A stretch of DNA of 64,000 nucleotides from Brevundimonas alba (lineage in GTDB: Bacteria > Pseudomonadota > Alphaproteobacteria > Caulobacterales > Caulobacteraceae): positions 124,001 to 188,000 of the forward strand of contig NZ_JAATJM010000002.1 of assembly GCF_011927945.1 (NCBI RefSeq). The letters run 5' to 3'. Below are positions 16,737 through 24,585 of the stretch, piece by piece (the first letter of the stretch is position 1; every line of letters begins with the position of its first letter). The position numbers and the translations under genes were made by a program. The notes beneath the pieces were generated by a model, which saw only the letters and a program-made list of their open reading frames with translations, was not told the origin of the DNA and ran no database searches.

Positions 16737-16921
16737 CTTTAACCTCGCGAGGGCTGATCCGGGGAGGCCGAAGTGATAGAAGGCGCCGCCGTGCGATATC
16801 AGTCGTCACATGGTCCAGTACCGCTGCGGGGCGTGTAACCCGTGTGTTTCCAACATCTTCCGGGTCGCTGACGCTGCTTTCGCCGCGCCGGCATGTGGCC
16901 GAAATGAGGAAAACCGCACTC

Positions 16922-17572
16922 ATGGTGCAGACAATGACCCGTGAACGGCCCGCCCAGCGCGTCTCGCGAGGCGAGCAGACCCGCGACCGCGTCCTCGACG
17001 TGGCCGAGGCCTCCGTTCTGGCCAAGGGTTTCGCCGCCACCTCGATCGACGAGATCCTGTTCGAGGCCTGCATCACCAAGAGCGGCGTCTTCTACCACTT
17101 CCGGGACAAGAACGATCTGGCCCTGGCCCTGATCGAGCGTTTCCGCGATCGCGATCTGGACATCTTCGAACAGATGTTCCGCCGGGCCGAGGAACTGACC
17201 GACGACCCGCTGCAGGTCTATCTCGTCGGGCTCAAGCTGCTGGCCGAGACCATGGCGGACGTGCAGGCCGAACGGCCCGGCTGCCTCGTGGCCACCTTCG
17301 TCTATCAGGACCAGCAGTTTGATCACCGGGTTCGGACCCTGCTGGTCGAGATGACGGAAACCTGGCGCGGCCAGTTCCTGGCCCGGGTCGAGGCGATCGC
17401 GGTCGTCTATCCGCCGAAGGTCGCCATCGAGCTGCAGGACCTGGCCGACATGCTGATGGCCATCGTCGACGGCGGAATTCTCATCGCCAAGGCGCTGGGC
17501 CAGCCGCGGCTTCTGGAAAGCCAGGTGCTGACCTACCGCACCTTCGTCCGCACGGTGTTTCTTGGAACCTGA
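16922..17572 (+). CDS. TetR/AcrR-family transcriptional regulator
   Basis: A 216-residue repressor-type protein. The N-terminal HTH spans RDRVLDVAEASVLAKGF, then TSIDEILFEACITKSGVFYH with the family-typical SGVFYHFRDKNDL at the recognition helix. The C-terminal ligand domain contains a single Cys in RPGCLVATFVYQDQQFD, which resembles the TetR_C regulators that follow the GCL motif. I use the ATG at 16922; ATGs at 16904 and 16934 are possible. It is divergent from the fatty acid hydroxylase across about 185 bases, the likely operator region. Confidence 0.9.
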   Translation: MVQTMTRERPAQRVSRGEQTRDRVLDVAEASVLAKGFAATSIDEILFEACITKSGVFYHFRDKNDLALALIERFRDRDLDIFEQMFRRAEELTDDPLQVYLVGLKLLAETMADVQAERPGCLVATFVYQDQQFDHRVRTLLVEMTETWRGQFLARVEAIAVVYPPKVAIELQDLADMLMAIVDGGILIAKALGQPRLLESQVLTYRTFVRTVFLGT

Positions 17573-17578
17573 GAGCCG

Positions 17579-17842
17579 CTACTCCGTCGTGCGCTCCCGC
17601 CGGGCTTTCGCCGCCTCTGCACGCGCCTTGACGCTCCGGTCGCGCTTCACGACCTGCCCCGAGCCGGCAAGCCCCAGCCCGAGCGGCTTGCGCCTCTTTA
17701 CGCCGGGCCTGATCAGCCCGTAACGCCTCCGCGAATAGGCCCGCGCGCATTCCATGCAGTGGCGATAGGTCCGCGCGGCATAGGAGGCGTGCCAGTTGCG
17801 CCCCTCCTGAAGGACCACTTCGCACTCACGGCAACGGTGCAC
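17579..17842 (-). CDS. Small protein with two CxxC pairs, unknown function
   Basis: An 87-residue basic protein. MHRCRECEVV and RHCMECARAYSRRRYG supply two CxxC pairs about 25 residues apart, a likely zinc-ribbon-type site. The C-terminal half is Lys/Arg-rich (VKRDRSVKARAEAAKARR) and could bind nucleic acid. I recognise no family. It lies four bases after the DUF924 gene and is probably co-transcribed with it. It converges on the TetR gene with six bases between. Confidence 0.65.
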   Translation of the reverse strand: MHRCRECEVVLQEGRNWHASYAARTYRHCMECARAYSRRRYGLIRPGVKRRKPLGLGLAGSGQVVKRDRSVKARAEAAKARRERTTE

Positions 17843-17846
17843 AGGA

Positions 17847-18395
17847 TCAGCCCCTGAACCCGTCGGCTTCGAGGAAGGCGGCTTCCTCCGCCGTCGTCTC
17901 CCGGCCCAGCGCGCGGTTCCTGTGCGGGAATCGGCCGAAGCGGTCTATGACCGAGTGGTGGTGCTCGGCCCAGCGGTCGTCTGCGGGCCGCTCCATCCCT
18001 TGGAACAGCTTCACCTGCCGGTCCTGCAGGACCCGATCCTCGGCATGCTGAAGCGGCAGGTAGAAGAACCGCCGCAGGTCATTCTCGACCGCCTGATCGA
18101 AGCCGGCGTCCAGCGCCCTCAGTGCGAACATCCGCGCCAGCGAATCGGTCGCGAAGGCATGGCCCGAGCCGCGGAAGACGTTGCGCGGAAACTGGTCTAG
18201 CAGGATCAGCAGCGCCAGCGCCCCCTCCGGCGTCTCGGCCCAGCCGTCGAACTCCCGCCGCGCCGCCGCGAAATGCGCTTCCTCGAACCGCCGGCGAAAC
18301 CCAGCGTCGAACGCCTCATCCTTCGCAAACCACATCTTCGGCCCCGCTTCTTTCCAGAAGGCGACCACGTCGGAAGGCGCTATGTCTGTGCTCAT
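17847..18395 (-). CDS. DUF924 family protein
   Basis: A 182-residue protein of the all-helical, TPR-like DUF924 family. The family pattern is complete: VVAFWKEAGPKMWF, LILLDQFPRNVFRGSGHAFA (with the conserved LDQFPRN), FYLPLQHAED, FGRFPHRNRALGRETT and EEAAFLEADGF. No activity is established. I chose the ATG at 18395, within MSTDIAPSDV; an upstream ATG at 18467 lies in the divergent gene's coding region. The 5' end overlaps the 5' end of ilvC on the other strand by 14 bases. Confidence 0.88.
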   Translation of the reverse strand: MSTDIAPSDVVAFWKEAGPKMWFAKDEAFDAGFRRRFEEAHFAAARREFDGWAETPEGALALLILLDQFPRNVFRGSGHAFATDSLARMFALRALDAGFDQAVENDLRRFFYLPLQHAEDRVLQDRQVKLFQGMERPADDRWAEHHHSVIDRFGRFPHRNRALGRETTAEEAAFLEADGFRG

Positions 18396-19410
18396 GACCG
18401 ATAAACTAGCCGCCCCGCTCCCCGTCTTCCATGACCGTGACTGCGATCTGTCGATCATTCGCGGCAAGCGGGTGGCCGTGATCGGCTACGGCAGCCAGGG
18501 CCGCACCCATGCCCTCAACCTCCGGGACTCCGGCGTGGCCGACATCGTGGTGGGTCTGAAGACGGCCTCTGCGACACGTGCCAGGGCCGAAGCAGACGGC
18601 TTTCCCGTCCTCACCGCGGGCGAGGCCGCCGCCGGCGCGGACGTGGTCGCCGTCATGGTTTCGGACGAGGCCCATCGCGACCTGTGGCGCGACGAGCTCG
18701 AGCCGAATATCCGGCCCGGCGCGGCCCTGATCTTCGCCCACGGCCTGTCGGTTCGTTTCGGCCTGGTGCAGCCGCGCGCCGATCTGGACGTCATCCTCGC
18801 CTCGCCCAAGGGCATCGGGCCGCGCATCCGCGACCTCTATGTCGAGGGGGAGGGGGTCTTCGCCCTGTTCGGCGTGCATCAGGACGCCAGCGGCGCGGCT
18901 CATGCGCTCGGCCTCTCCTATGCCGCCGCCCTCGGCTGTGGCCGCAAGGGCATCCTCGAAACCACCTTCGCCGCCGAATGCGAGAGCGACCTGTTCGGCG
19001 AGCAGGTGGTGCTCTGCGGCGGGGTGGGCCAGCTGATCGACGCCGCTTTCACCAAACTGGTCGAGGCCGGCTATCCGCCCGAGGTGGCTTGGTTCGAGTG
19101 CTTCTACGAGGTCAAGCTGGTCACCGATCTGATGTTCTCGATGGGCATCGCCGGCGCCTTCGGACGCATCTCCAACACGGCGGAGTACGGCGCCTATCTG
19201 ACCGGTCCGCGCGTCATCGGCGAGGCCTCGAAGGCCGCGATGGACGAGGTGCTGGCGGAGGTCCGCTCCGGCGCCTTCGTCAGACAGCTGATGGCCGACT
19301 ACGACGCCGGCTCTCCCGACCTGCTGGCCCGCCGCGCGGCGCTGGGACAGCGCCCCATAGAGGCGGTCGGCGAGCATCTGACCGCCGTGGCGGCGAAGGC
19401 GGGCGACTGA
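18382..19410 (+). CDS. ilvC: Ketol-acid reductoisomerase, divergent type
   Basis: Second step of branched-chain amino acid synthesis: NADPH-linked isomerisation and reduction of acetolactate-type substrates with Mg2+. The 342-residue protein has the Rossmann motif VAVIGYGSQGRTHALNLRDS and the metal-binding ETTFAAECESDLFGEQVVLC. FECFYEVKLVTDL and ISNTAEYGAYLTGPRVI supply the remaining catalytic acids and domain. It departs from the usual sequence where PKGPGHTVR is replaced by SPKGIGPRIRDLY. The start ATG 18382 follows GGAAGG; ATG 18394 is possible. It may be the organism's IlvC or a paralogue. Confidence 0.85.
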   Translation: MSVLMTDKLAAPLPVFHDRDCDLSIIRGKRVAVIGYGSQGRTHALNLRDSGVADIVVGLKTASATRARAEADGFPVLTAGEAAAGADVVAVMVSDEAHRDLWRDELEPNIRPGAALIFAHGLSVRFGLVQPRADLDVILASPKGIGPRIRDLYVEGEGVFALFGVHQDASGAAHALGLSYAAALGCGRKGILETTFAAECESDLFGEQVVLCGGVGQLIDAAFTKLVEAGYPPEVAWFECFYEVKLVTDLMFSMGIAGAFGRISNTAEYGAYLTGPRVIGEASKAAMDEVLAEVRSGAFVRQLMADYDAGSPDLLARRAALGQRPIEAVGEHLTAVAAKAGD

Positions 19411-19478
19411 TCGGCTCTGGCGAGCGTCGCCTTCATCTGCCAAGGCGATGAGTGACTGGATGACGGGTCGGGAGCGAC

Positions 19479-20126
19479 GTGCGCGGCAAGGTACTCAGGG
19501 CGAATCCGGAAACGGGTTCGGGCATGATCTCGGGCGATGACGGCGAGCGCTATCCGTTCGGCCCGGGCGCCTCCAGAAACCCGCCCGGCGCGGGCGATCT
19601 CGTCGACTTCGAGCTCCGGGAGGGGCGGGCCACCGACATCCTCGTTCTGCAGACCGGATCGGCCGTGGCCGCGGAGGCGGCGGCGGCCCGCCCGCAGCCG
19701 GCGTCCCAATACCCGCAGCCCGGCGTCTGGGCCCTGTTCAGGCGCGCTGTCACCGTCCGCTATGCCGACGCGCGCGGCCGTGCCTCACGCAAGGAATACT
19801 GGTCGTTCATCCTCATCTCGTGGATCCTGGTGCTTGCGCCGATCGGCCTCGGGCGGGCGGCCGATTTCGCCGTGAGCCGGTCCTTTGACGCGCCGGGCCT
19901 GCCCAGCGACATCGGCCTGGTGATCGGGGGCGTGATCTTCCTCGGCCTGTTCTTGCCGTCGGTATGCGTGCTTATCCGGCGATTCCACGATACCGGCCGG
20001 TCGGGTTGGGCGGCGCTGTTCGGCCTGCTGCCCTATGTCGGAGCCGTGGTCGTCGTCCTCATCAGCCTGTTGCCGTCGGACGCTAGGGTGAACCGCTACG
20101 GCCGCATCACCTTCTACGATGTCTGA
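19479..20126 (+). CDS. DUF805 membrane protein with N-terminal OB-fold-like domain
   Basis: A 215-residue fusion. Residues 1-60 (RGKVLRANPETGSGMISGDD, GERYPFGP, AGDLVDFEL) look like a cold-shock/OB-type beta barrel seen in front of some DUF805 proteins. Residues about 85-215 are DUF805, with RRAVTVRYADARGRASRKEYW, several TM segments, and the signature LIRRFHDTGRSGW followed by ARVNRYG. The function is unknown. The GTG at 19479 starts the OB-like domain. The cold-shock RNA-binding aromatic motifs are not intact. Confidence 0.85.
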   Translation: MRGKVLRANPETGSGMISGDDGERYPFGPGASRNPPGAGDLVDFELREGRATDILVLQTGSAVAAEAAAARPQPASQYPQPGVWALFRRAVTVRYADARGRASRKEYWSFILISWILVLAPIGLGRAADFAVSRSFDAPGLPSDIGLVIGGVIFLGLFLPSVCVLIRRFHDTGRSGWAALFGLLPYVGAVVVVLISLLPSDARVNRYGRITFYDV

Positions 20127-20181
20127 GATTTGCGGGCGGCGCCGGGGCCGTCGCGCGGCGCCCGGGAAGCGCCAGATCAAA

Positions 20182-20258
20182 TGGTCGGAGTGGCAGGATT
20201 CGAACCTGCGACCCCTGCGTCCCGAACGCAGTGCTCTACCAGACTGAGCCACACTCCG
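20182..20258 (-). tRNA. tRNA-Pro (CGG)
   Basis: A 77-nt cloverleaf on the reverse strand. The acceptor stem CGGAGTG pairs with CACTCCG, followed by A and an encoded CCA. The anticodon arm is CTGCG TTCGGGA CGCAG, giving anticodon CGG (codon CCG). The T-arm loop is GTTCGAA. No protein gene overlaps it. Confidence 0.95.
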
Positions 20259-20413
20259 ACTTGAGGAGCGGGCTTATAGCGACGGGGTTCGGGGCCCGCA
20301 AGCGAGGAAACGCCACGCCGCGAAATAGTCTGGAATCCGCGTCTTGCATCCCCCGCGGCCTTGTCGTATCTCGCACGCCTTCCGGCGCTTCGGCCCCGGT
20401 TCGCCGGACCTGC

Positions 20414-20487
20414 TGGGGAATGGTGTAATGGTAACACTCCGGTTTTTGGTACCGTCATTCTAGGTTCGAGTCCTAGTTCCCCAGCCA
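20414..20487 (+). tRNA. tRNA-Gln (TTG)
   Basis: A 74-nt cloverleaf. TGGGGAA at the 5' end pairs with TTCCCCA, followed by G and an encoded CCA at 20485-20487. The anticodon loop TTTTGGT gives anticodon TTG (codon CAA). The T-arm contains GGTTCGAGTCC. Its last 15 bases overlap the 3' end of the reverse-strand Excalibur-domain gene. Confidence 0.95.
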
Positions 20488-20820
20488 TCCGTCGTCGCTC
20501 GCGACATTGCCCCGGTAGGGCTCACAGGCGACTCCGTCGCCATCACCATCCATCTTCAAGCGATATGACGGTTCCCACGCGGCGATGTTCTCGTGGTCGT
20601 TGGCACGCGCCGCGTTGCAGCCGGCGTAGTGCTGATCAGTGAATCGCTTGCCGCTTTTCGGGGCCGCTGTTTCCATTTGCGAGACTTCTGCCGAGACTTC
20701 CACTGGCCTCGGCGACAAGGCGTAGGTCGTTGCGCCGAACAGAGCGACGAAGATCGCCGCCGGGAGCGCCAGGTCTCTCCAGCGTACCCAAGTTGAACCG
20801 GGCGAATATCCAGATGCCAT
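20473..20820 (-). CDS. Membrane-anchored Excalibur calcium-binding domain protein
   Basis: A 115-residue protein with one N-terminal TM or uncleaved signal segment (LALPAAIFVALFGATTYAL). A C-terminal Excalibur-type motif follows: GCNAARANDHENIA, then YRLKMDGDGDGVACEPYRG, where DGDGDGVACE is the calcium-binding hallmark. It is probably periplasmic and anchored. The stop codon lies in the T-stem of tRNA-Gln, so the transcript's end must run antisense into that tRNA. Confidence 0.83.
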   Translation of the reverse strand: MASGYSPGSTWVRWRDLALPAAIFVALFGATTYALSPRPVEVSAEVSQMETAAPKSGKRFTDQHYAGCNAARANDHENIAAWEPSYRLKMDGDGDGVACEPYRGNVASDDGWLGN

Positions 20821-20883
20821 TACGGAAATCTGACGGATCGCCGTTAGCGCACCGTCACGCGAAAAGGTAAACCGTCAGCGGCC

Positions 20884-21489
20884 TTAGTGCGCCTGCAGCG
20901 ATTCCAGCGGCAGGCGGATGCGGACGCCGACACCGGCCTCCGGGGCGGTCTCGATGCTCATCGAACCGCCGAGATGCTCGACCAGGCCCCTGACGAGCGC
21001 CAGGCCCTCGCCCGGCTCCAGCGTCTCCGCCCCGACACCAGAATCACGCACCACCAGGCTGACGCCGCCAACAGCGCGCGAAAACGCCACGGCGATCGAG
21101 CCGCGGCGGTCATCCGGGAAGGCGTGACGGCAGGCGTTGGAGATGAGTTCGTGGGTGATGATGGCCAAAGGGAGCAGGTGGCTGTCCGGCAGCAGGGCCG
21201 ACTGGCCGCGCACGTCCAGCCGCACCGGCCGGCCTTCGCAGGCCCGGGTCCAAAAGACCGCGACGTCGTCGAGATAGCCGGCGAAGTCCAGCGGACCCTG
21301 AACCGTCATCCGCCGGCTGATCAATTCCATGGCGGCGGTGACGTCGCTCAGCCAGGTCAGGTGACGCACGCTTTCAGGGTCCGTGACGCTGCGAAGGCGG
21401 ATGCCGACAAGCGTCTGAAGAAGCTGATAGCCGCCCAGCAGCCGACGCTGCAGTTCGACGATCCCGTCCCCGGCGACCGTGGCCATCAT
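20884..21489 (-). CDS. Histidine-kinase-like ATPase lacking the phospho-accepting His
   Basis: A 201-residue protein. A helical pair (ELQRRLLGGYQLLQTLVGIR, residues 9-29) resembles the HisKA_2/HWE dimerisation domain. A HATPase_c domain follows, with N-box HELISNACRHAFPD, G1 VRDSGVGAE and G2 PGEGLALVRGLVEHLGGS. In the first helix the place of the conserved His (EVNHRVKN-type) is Arg in ELQRRLLG, so autophosphorylation there is unlikely. It could be a phosphotransferase, a phosphatase or a scaffold. The start at ATG 21489 is one of two adjacent ATGs; 21537 is also possible. It is divergent from a receiver gene. Confidence 0.75.
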   Translation of the reverse strand: MMATVAGDGIVELQRRLLGGYQLLQTLVGIRLRSVTDPESVRHLTWLSDVTAAMELISRRMTVQGPLDFAGYLDDVAVFWTRACEGRPVRLDVRGQSALLPDSHLLPLAIITHELISNACRHAFPDDRRGSIAVAFSRAVGGVSLVVRDSGVGAETLEPGEGLALVRGLVEHLGGSMSIETAPEAGVGVRIRLPLESLQAH

Positions 21490-21616
21490 ACCCCCAACAC
21501 TGAAAACCCCGGATTTTTCTACTCCACGCAGAACCAAATAGCCAACGAGGCGTTCTTCCGTCCGCTAGCGGACACAGTAGTGGTAAACGCGTGTGGTTAG
21601 TGCCGGGGGAACTATA

Positions 21617-22072
21617 GTGTCCGAGCCGCCCGACCTTCGGGTCATCATCGTTGAGGATCAGGCTCTGCTTGCCATGGAGCTGGAGCTGGTGCTCGGGGAA
21701 TCGGGCTGCGACGTCGTCGGCTGCGCCATGGATCAGACCAGCGCCTTCGCCATAGCCGCCCGCGAGCGTCCTGATCTGGCGATGGTGGACGTCAACCTGC
21801 TCGACGGGATGACCGGTCCCCGAATCGCCCAGCGGCTCGTCAGCGAGTTCGGGACGGCGGTGGTTTTCCTCACCGCCAATCCCGAACAGATTCCCGAGGG
21901 ATTTGCTGGCGCCCTCGGCGCGGTGTCCAAGCCCTTCGACGAGCAAACCATTCGCGCCGTCGTCGACTTCGCCCGCCGGTTCATCCACCACCGCACCGTC
22001 GGGGAGCCGCCCCGGCGCTTTCGCCTCGCGCCTTGGCTGACCACCCCGCCCGGGGACATCGCGCCGCACTGA
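21617..22072 (+). CDS. Single-domain response regulator
   Basis: A 151-residue protein consisting of one receiver domain plus a short Pro/Arg-rich tail without a DNA-binding motif. VIIVEDQALLAMELE supplies the acidic pocket, LAMVDVNLLDG the phospho-acceptor Asp at residue 58, VVFLTANPEQIP the Thr, and GAVSKPFDEQTI the Lys. The GTG at 21617 follows GGGGGA at good spacing; a GTG at 21593 would add eight residues. It is divergent from the His-less kinase-like ATPase, its likely partner. Confidence 0.9.
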   Translation: MSEPPDLRVIIVEDQALLAMELELVLGESGCDVVGCAMDQTSAFAIAARERPDLAMVDVNLLDGMTGPRIAQRLVSEFGTAVVFLTANPEQIPEGFAGALGAVSKPFDEQTIRAVVDFARRFIHHRTVGEPPRRFRLAPWLTTPPGDIAPH

Positions 22073-22096
22073 GAGGCGGGTGCGGCGCGGTTCGCC

Positions 22097-23506
22097 TCAG
22101 TCGATCTTCAGCCGCATGAACAACATGCCGCCGTCGGGATCCCCGCCATAGGCGGGCTCCAGATCGCCCGGAACGCGGTTCAGGCTGTACAGGGCGCCGA
22201 CGCCGAACCGGACGTGCTCCGACAGGCGCCAGTCATGGATCGCGCCGATGGAGGCCTTGGAGACCGTATACAGGTCGCCGTGGCCGCCGCCCGGGCCAGC
22301 CAGCAACTCATCCGTGTCGATCCGCTCGGCCCGCGCAAACACTGTCCACCGATCGTTGGGGCTGACCGCCGTCTCCAGCAGCCAGGCGTCCTTTGATTCG
22401 TCGTGGTCGTTGGTCTTGCGACCCCAGGCGAGGGTCGACGACCACCATCCCTGATCGCCGAGCCGGCGCGTGTGGATGGCGCTGGCGGACCATTTCCTTT
22501 CGTCCTCGTCGGGCTCGAGTTGTTCGGGCGCTTTGACATCCGCGTACGAGACCTGCAGCGACCACTCCGGGGCCGGGTTCCATGATGCCCGGACGGACCA
22601 GCTGTCCAGCTCCGGCGCTTCGATGTCGTAGCGGTCCTCGTCGGGCTCCCGGCCCCGAAACGATGAGGCCTCGACCTTGAAGCCGTCGTGCGCCCACCCC
22701 AAGGTCGCGACGCCGAACACGATGTGCGTCGAGTCCAGCCAGTGATGGGTGATCGGGGCCTCCGGGCTGTCCATTGCGCTCATGCGGTGCATGAAGGCCG
22801 GCGGCCCGAAGGCGGGCTCCCCGGGCAGGCCGACGTAGGCGAAGACGCTGTCCTTCTCGGACAATCGCCGCGCGTAGCTGGCGGACAGCTCCATCACCAG
22901 CTCGTGCGGATGCTGGCGATCAACCAGCGGCGTCATCCCGTCCGCCGTCTCGCCGGCGGCGAGCAGCAGGGGGTATCCCTCCCTGCCCATGAGCGGATCC
23001 GGGCTGACCATGGCGCGAAGGTTGAGCGTGGAGCCGTCAGCGAAATCGCGCCGGGCCGCGCCCATGATCATGCCGCTGACGAAGGTTGTCTCATCTCCGC
23101 GCGGTCCGTTCTGCCAGTCATGGGTGAGGTTCAGCTGGACGTGACCCATGAAGGACCAGTCGCCGCGACGGCCGTGCACGCCGCCATGTTCCGACAGGTC
23201 CGGCTGCCAACTGGTGCCGGACGCGTCGCGGCTCATCGGCCAGTTTCCGAGCGGGCTGGTCATGGGGTGCGCGTCTCCATCCATCGACATGGCGTGCCCC
23301 TGGTGCGGATCGTCGGGGGTCGGTTGAACGGCAGAGTCCGCGGGCATGTGGTGGCCCGCGTGGGGATCAACCGCCAGCGCGGCCGGAACCTGCGCCGTGG
23401 CCGGTACGGGCTCGGCGGCATGGTGCGAATGGTCTTGTGCGGATGCAGGCGAGGCGAGCGCCAGCAGGGACGCGCCGGCGACGGGCGCAAGGGAACGGGC
23501 AGCCAT
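22097..23506 (-). CDS. His/Met-rich outer-membrane or periplasmic protein, probably metal-related
   Basis: A 469-residue secreted protein with a signal peptide (residues 1-23, ending PASAQD). The first 90 mature residues are packed with His and Met motifs: DHSHHAAEP, DPHAGHHMPAD, DDPHQGHAMSMDGDAHPM. The rest is rich in aromatic beta strands (GDWSFMGHVQLNLTHDW, TLNLRAMVSPDPLMGREGYP, VRFGVGALYSLNRVPGD), as in an outer-membrane beta-barrel. Such proteins accompany copper-resistance genes, and copper binding is the inference here. No copper ATPase or oxidase is adjacent. The small Cys-rich gene lies 56 bases upstream on the same strand. Confidence 0.72.
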   Translation of the reverse strand: MAARSLAPVAGASLLALASPASAQDHSHHAAEPVPATAQVPAALAVDPHAGHHMPADSAVQPTPDDPHQGHAMSMDGDAHPMTSPLGNWPMSRDASGTSWQPDLSEHGGVHGRRGDWSFMGHVQLNLTHDWQNGPRGDETTFVSGMIMGAARRDFADGSTLNLRAMVSPDPLMGREGYPLLLAAGETADGMTPLVDRQHPHELVMELSASYARRLSEKDSVFAYVGLPGEPAFGPPAFMHRMSAMDSPEAPITHHWLDSTHIVFGVATLGWAHDGFKVEASSFRGREPDEDRYDIEAPELDSWSVRASWNPAPEWSLQVSYADVKAPEQLEPDEDERKWSASAIHTRRLGDQGWWSSTLAWGRKTNDHDESKDAWLLETAVSPNDRWTVFARAERIDTDELLAGPGGGHGDLYTVSKASIGAIHDWRLSEHVRFGVGALYSLNRVPGDLEPAYGGDPDGGMLFMRLKID

Positions 23507-23562
23507 GAAGGCCTCCTGAGCAAGCTTGATGTGGCGCGGGTGATCGGCCGCGCGGGCTGTCT

Positions 23563-23910
23563 TCAGAGGAGGATCGGGCGGGGAGGGTGCGGCTCGGGCG
23601 CGGGCTGCTCGCCCACCGGCATCGCCGCGGGCAGTGGGAGCTTCGTGGGGCGCGGCGAGACTACCCGGACAGGCTCGGGCGAGCGTAGCTGCGGAGCGGC
23701 GACACAGCCGACGCAGCAGTCCATGGCCTTCATCATTTTGCCCGAGGCGGGCGAAGGCGTCTCCGCCGCGCCGCGATGCGACCTCTCCTGATGACAGGGC
23801 GGGGCAGATGTAGCGGCGCCGCCTGCGCTGGCCGGGAGGGCGCCGGTCATCAGCACCGCGAGGGCGCCGAGCAGCATCATCAGGGCCTGTAGGGCGCGCA
23901 TGCCGCTCAA
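23563..23910 (-). CDS. Small secreted Cys/His/Met protein
   Basis: A 115-residue protein with a signal peptide (LMMLLGALAVLMTGALPASA). The mature part carries APPCHQERSH and KMMKAMDCCVGCVAAPQL, a compact CC-xx-C cluster with nearby Met, then a Pro/Arg-rich tail. The composition suggests a metal-binding or membrane-peripheral accessory protein for the His/Met-rich gene downstream. I do not recognise a family with certainty. The start is ATG 23910 or ATG 23901. Confidence 0.62.
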   Translation of the reverse strand: MSGMRALQALMMLLGALAVLMTGALPASAGGAATSAPPCHQERSHRGAAETPSPASGKMMKAMDCCVGCVAAPQLRSPEPVRVVSPRPTKLPLPAAMPVGEQPAPEPHPPRPILL

Positions 23911-23932
23911 CTAGGCGCTGGCGTTCGTCGCT

Positions 23933-24490
23933 TCAAGCGAGGCCGCCGCTGAGGTCGAGCCCGGGCGCACCCGGCGGCCCGCCATCGGGCGCGAGATCGA
24001 ACTGCATCAGCGTCACGTCCAGCCAGCGGTCAAACTTCCAGCCGACCTGCCGGTAAACACCCGCATCGCGGAAGCCGAGCGACCGGTGCAGGGCGATGGA
24101 TGCGGCGCTGGTGTCGCTGTCGCTGATCGCGCCGATGATGTGCCTCAGCCCCATGGCCCGGACCCGCTCCATCAGCGCCTCCAACAGGGCGCGGCCGACG
24201 CCCTGACCGCGAGCCGCCTCTTCCACATAGATCGAGCCCTCGACGCCATAGCGATACGCGGGGCGGGGCCTGAACGGCGAGGCGTAGGCGTATCCAGCAA
24301 AAGCGCCGTCCACCTCTGCGATCAGCCATGGCAGGTTGTGCCGCTTCACCGCGGCGAACCGGTGCGCCATCTCTTCGGGCGACGGCGGGTCCAGTTCAAA
24401 GGTCGCCGTGCCGTTCAGCACCTCCCGGCCGTACAGGTTTGCGATCCGGGGCAGGTCTTCGATGGCCGCATCGCGGATCGTGCACGTCAT
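23933..24490 (-). CDS. GNAT N-acetyltransferase (phosphinothricin acetyltransferase-like)
   Basis: A 185-residue acetyl-CoA-dependent acetyltransferase resembling the Pat/YwnH group. It has NGTATFELDPPSPEEM, AYRYGVEGSIYVEEAARGQGVGRALLEAL (the acetyl-CoA P-loop RGQGVG), IGAISDSDTSAASIALHRSLGF and the C-terminal RQVGWKFDRWLDVTLMQ. Such enzymes acetylate small amines such as phosphinothricin or methionine sulfoximine; the natural substrate is not certain. I chose the ATG at 24490 over 24514 because the fold starts at TCTIRDA. Confidence 0.9.
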   Translation of the reverse strand: MTCTIRDAAIEDLPRIANLYGREVLNGTATFELDPPSPEEMAHRFAAVKRHNLPWLIAEVDGAFAGYAYASPFRPRPAYRYGVEGSIYVEEAARGQGVGRALLEALMERVRAMGLRHIIGAISDSDTSAASIALHRSLGFRDAGVYRQVGWKFDRWLDVTLMQFDLAPDGGPPGAPGLDLSGGLA

Positions 24491-24585
24491 TCGATCAACT
24501 CCCGCTTGCCGCATCGTCAGTAACCATCACTGGATTCGTCGCAGACCCGTGATAGCTTGGCTGCCGCAACCGGGGGAGACCTGCC

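Noticed and set aside
17579..18395. Toxin-antitoxin pair (87-residue protein plus DUF924)
   Set aside because: Neither protein resembles a known toxin or antitoxin, and DUF924 is a widespread housekeeping-type family.
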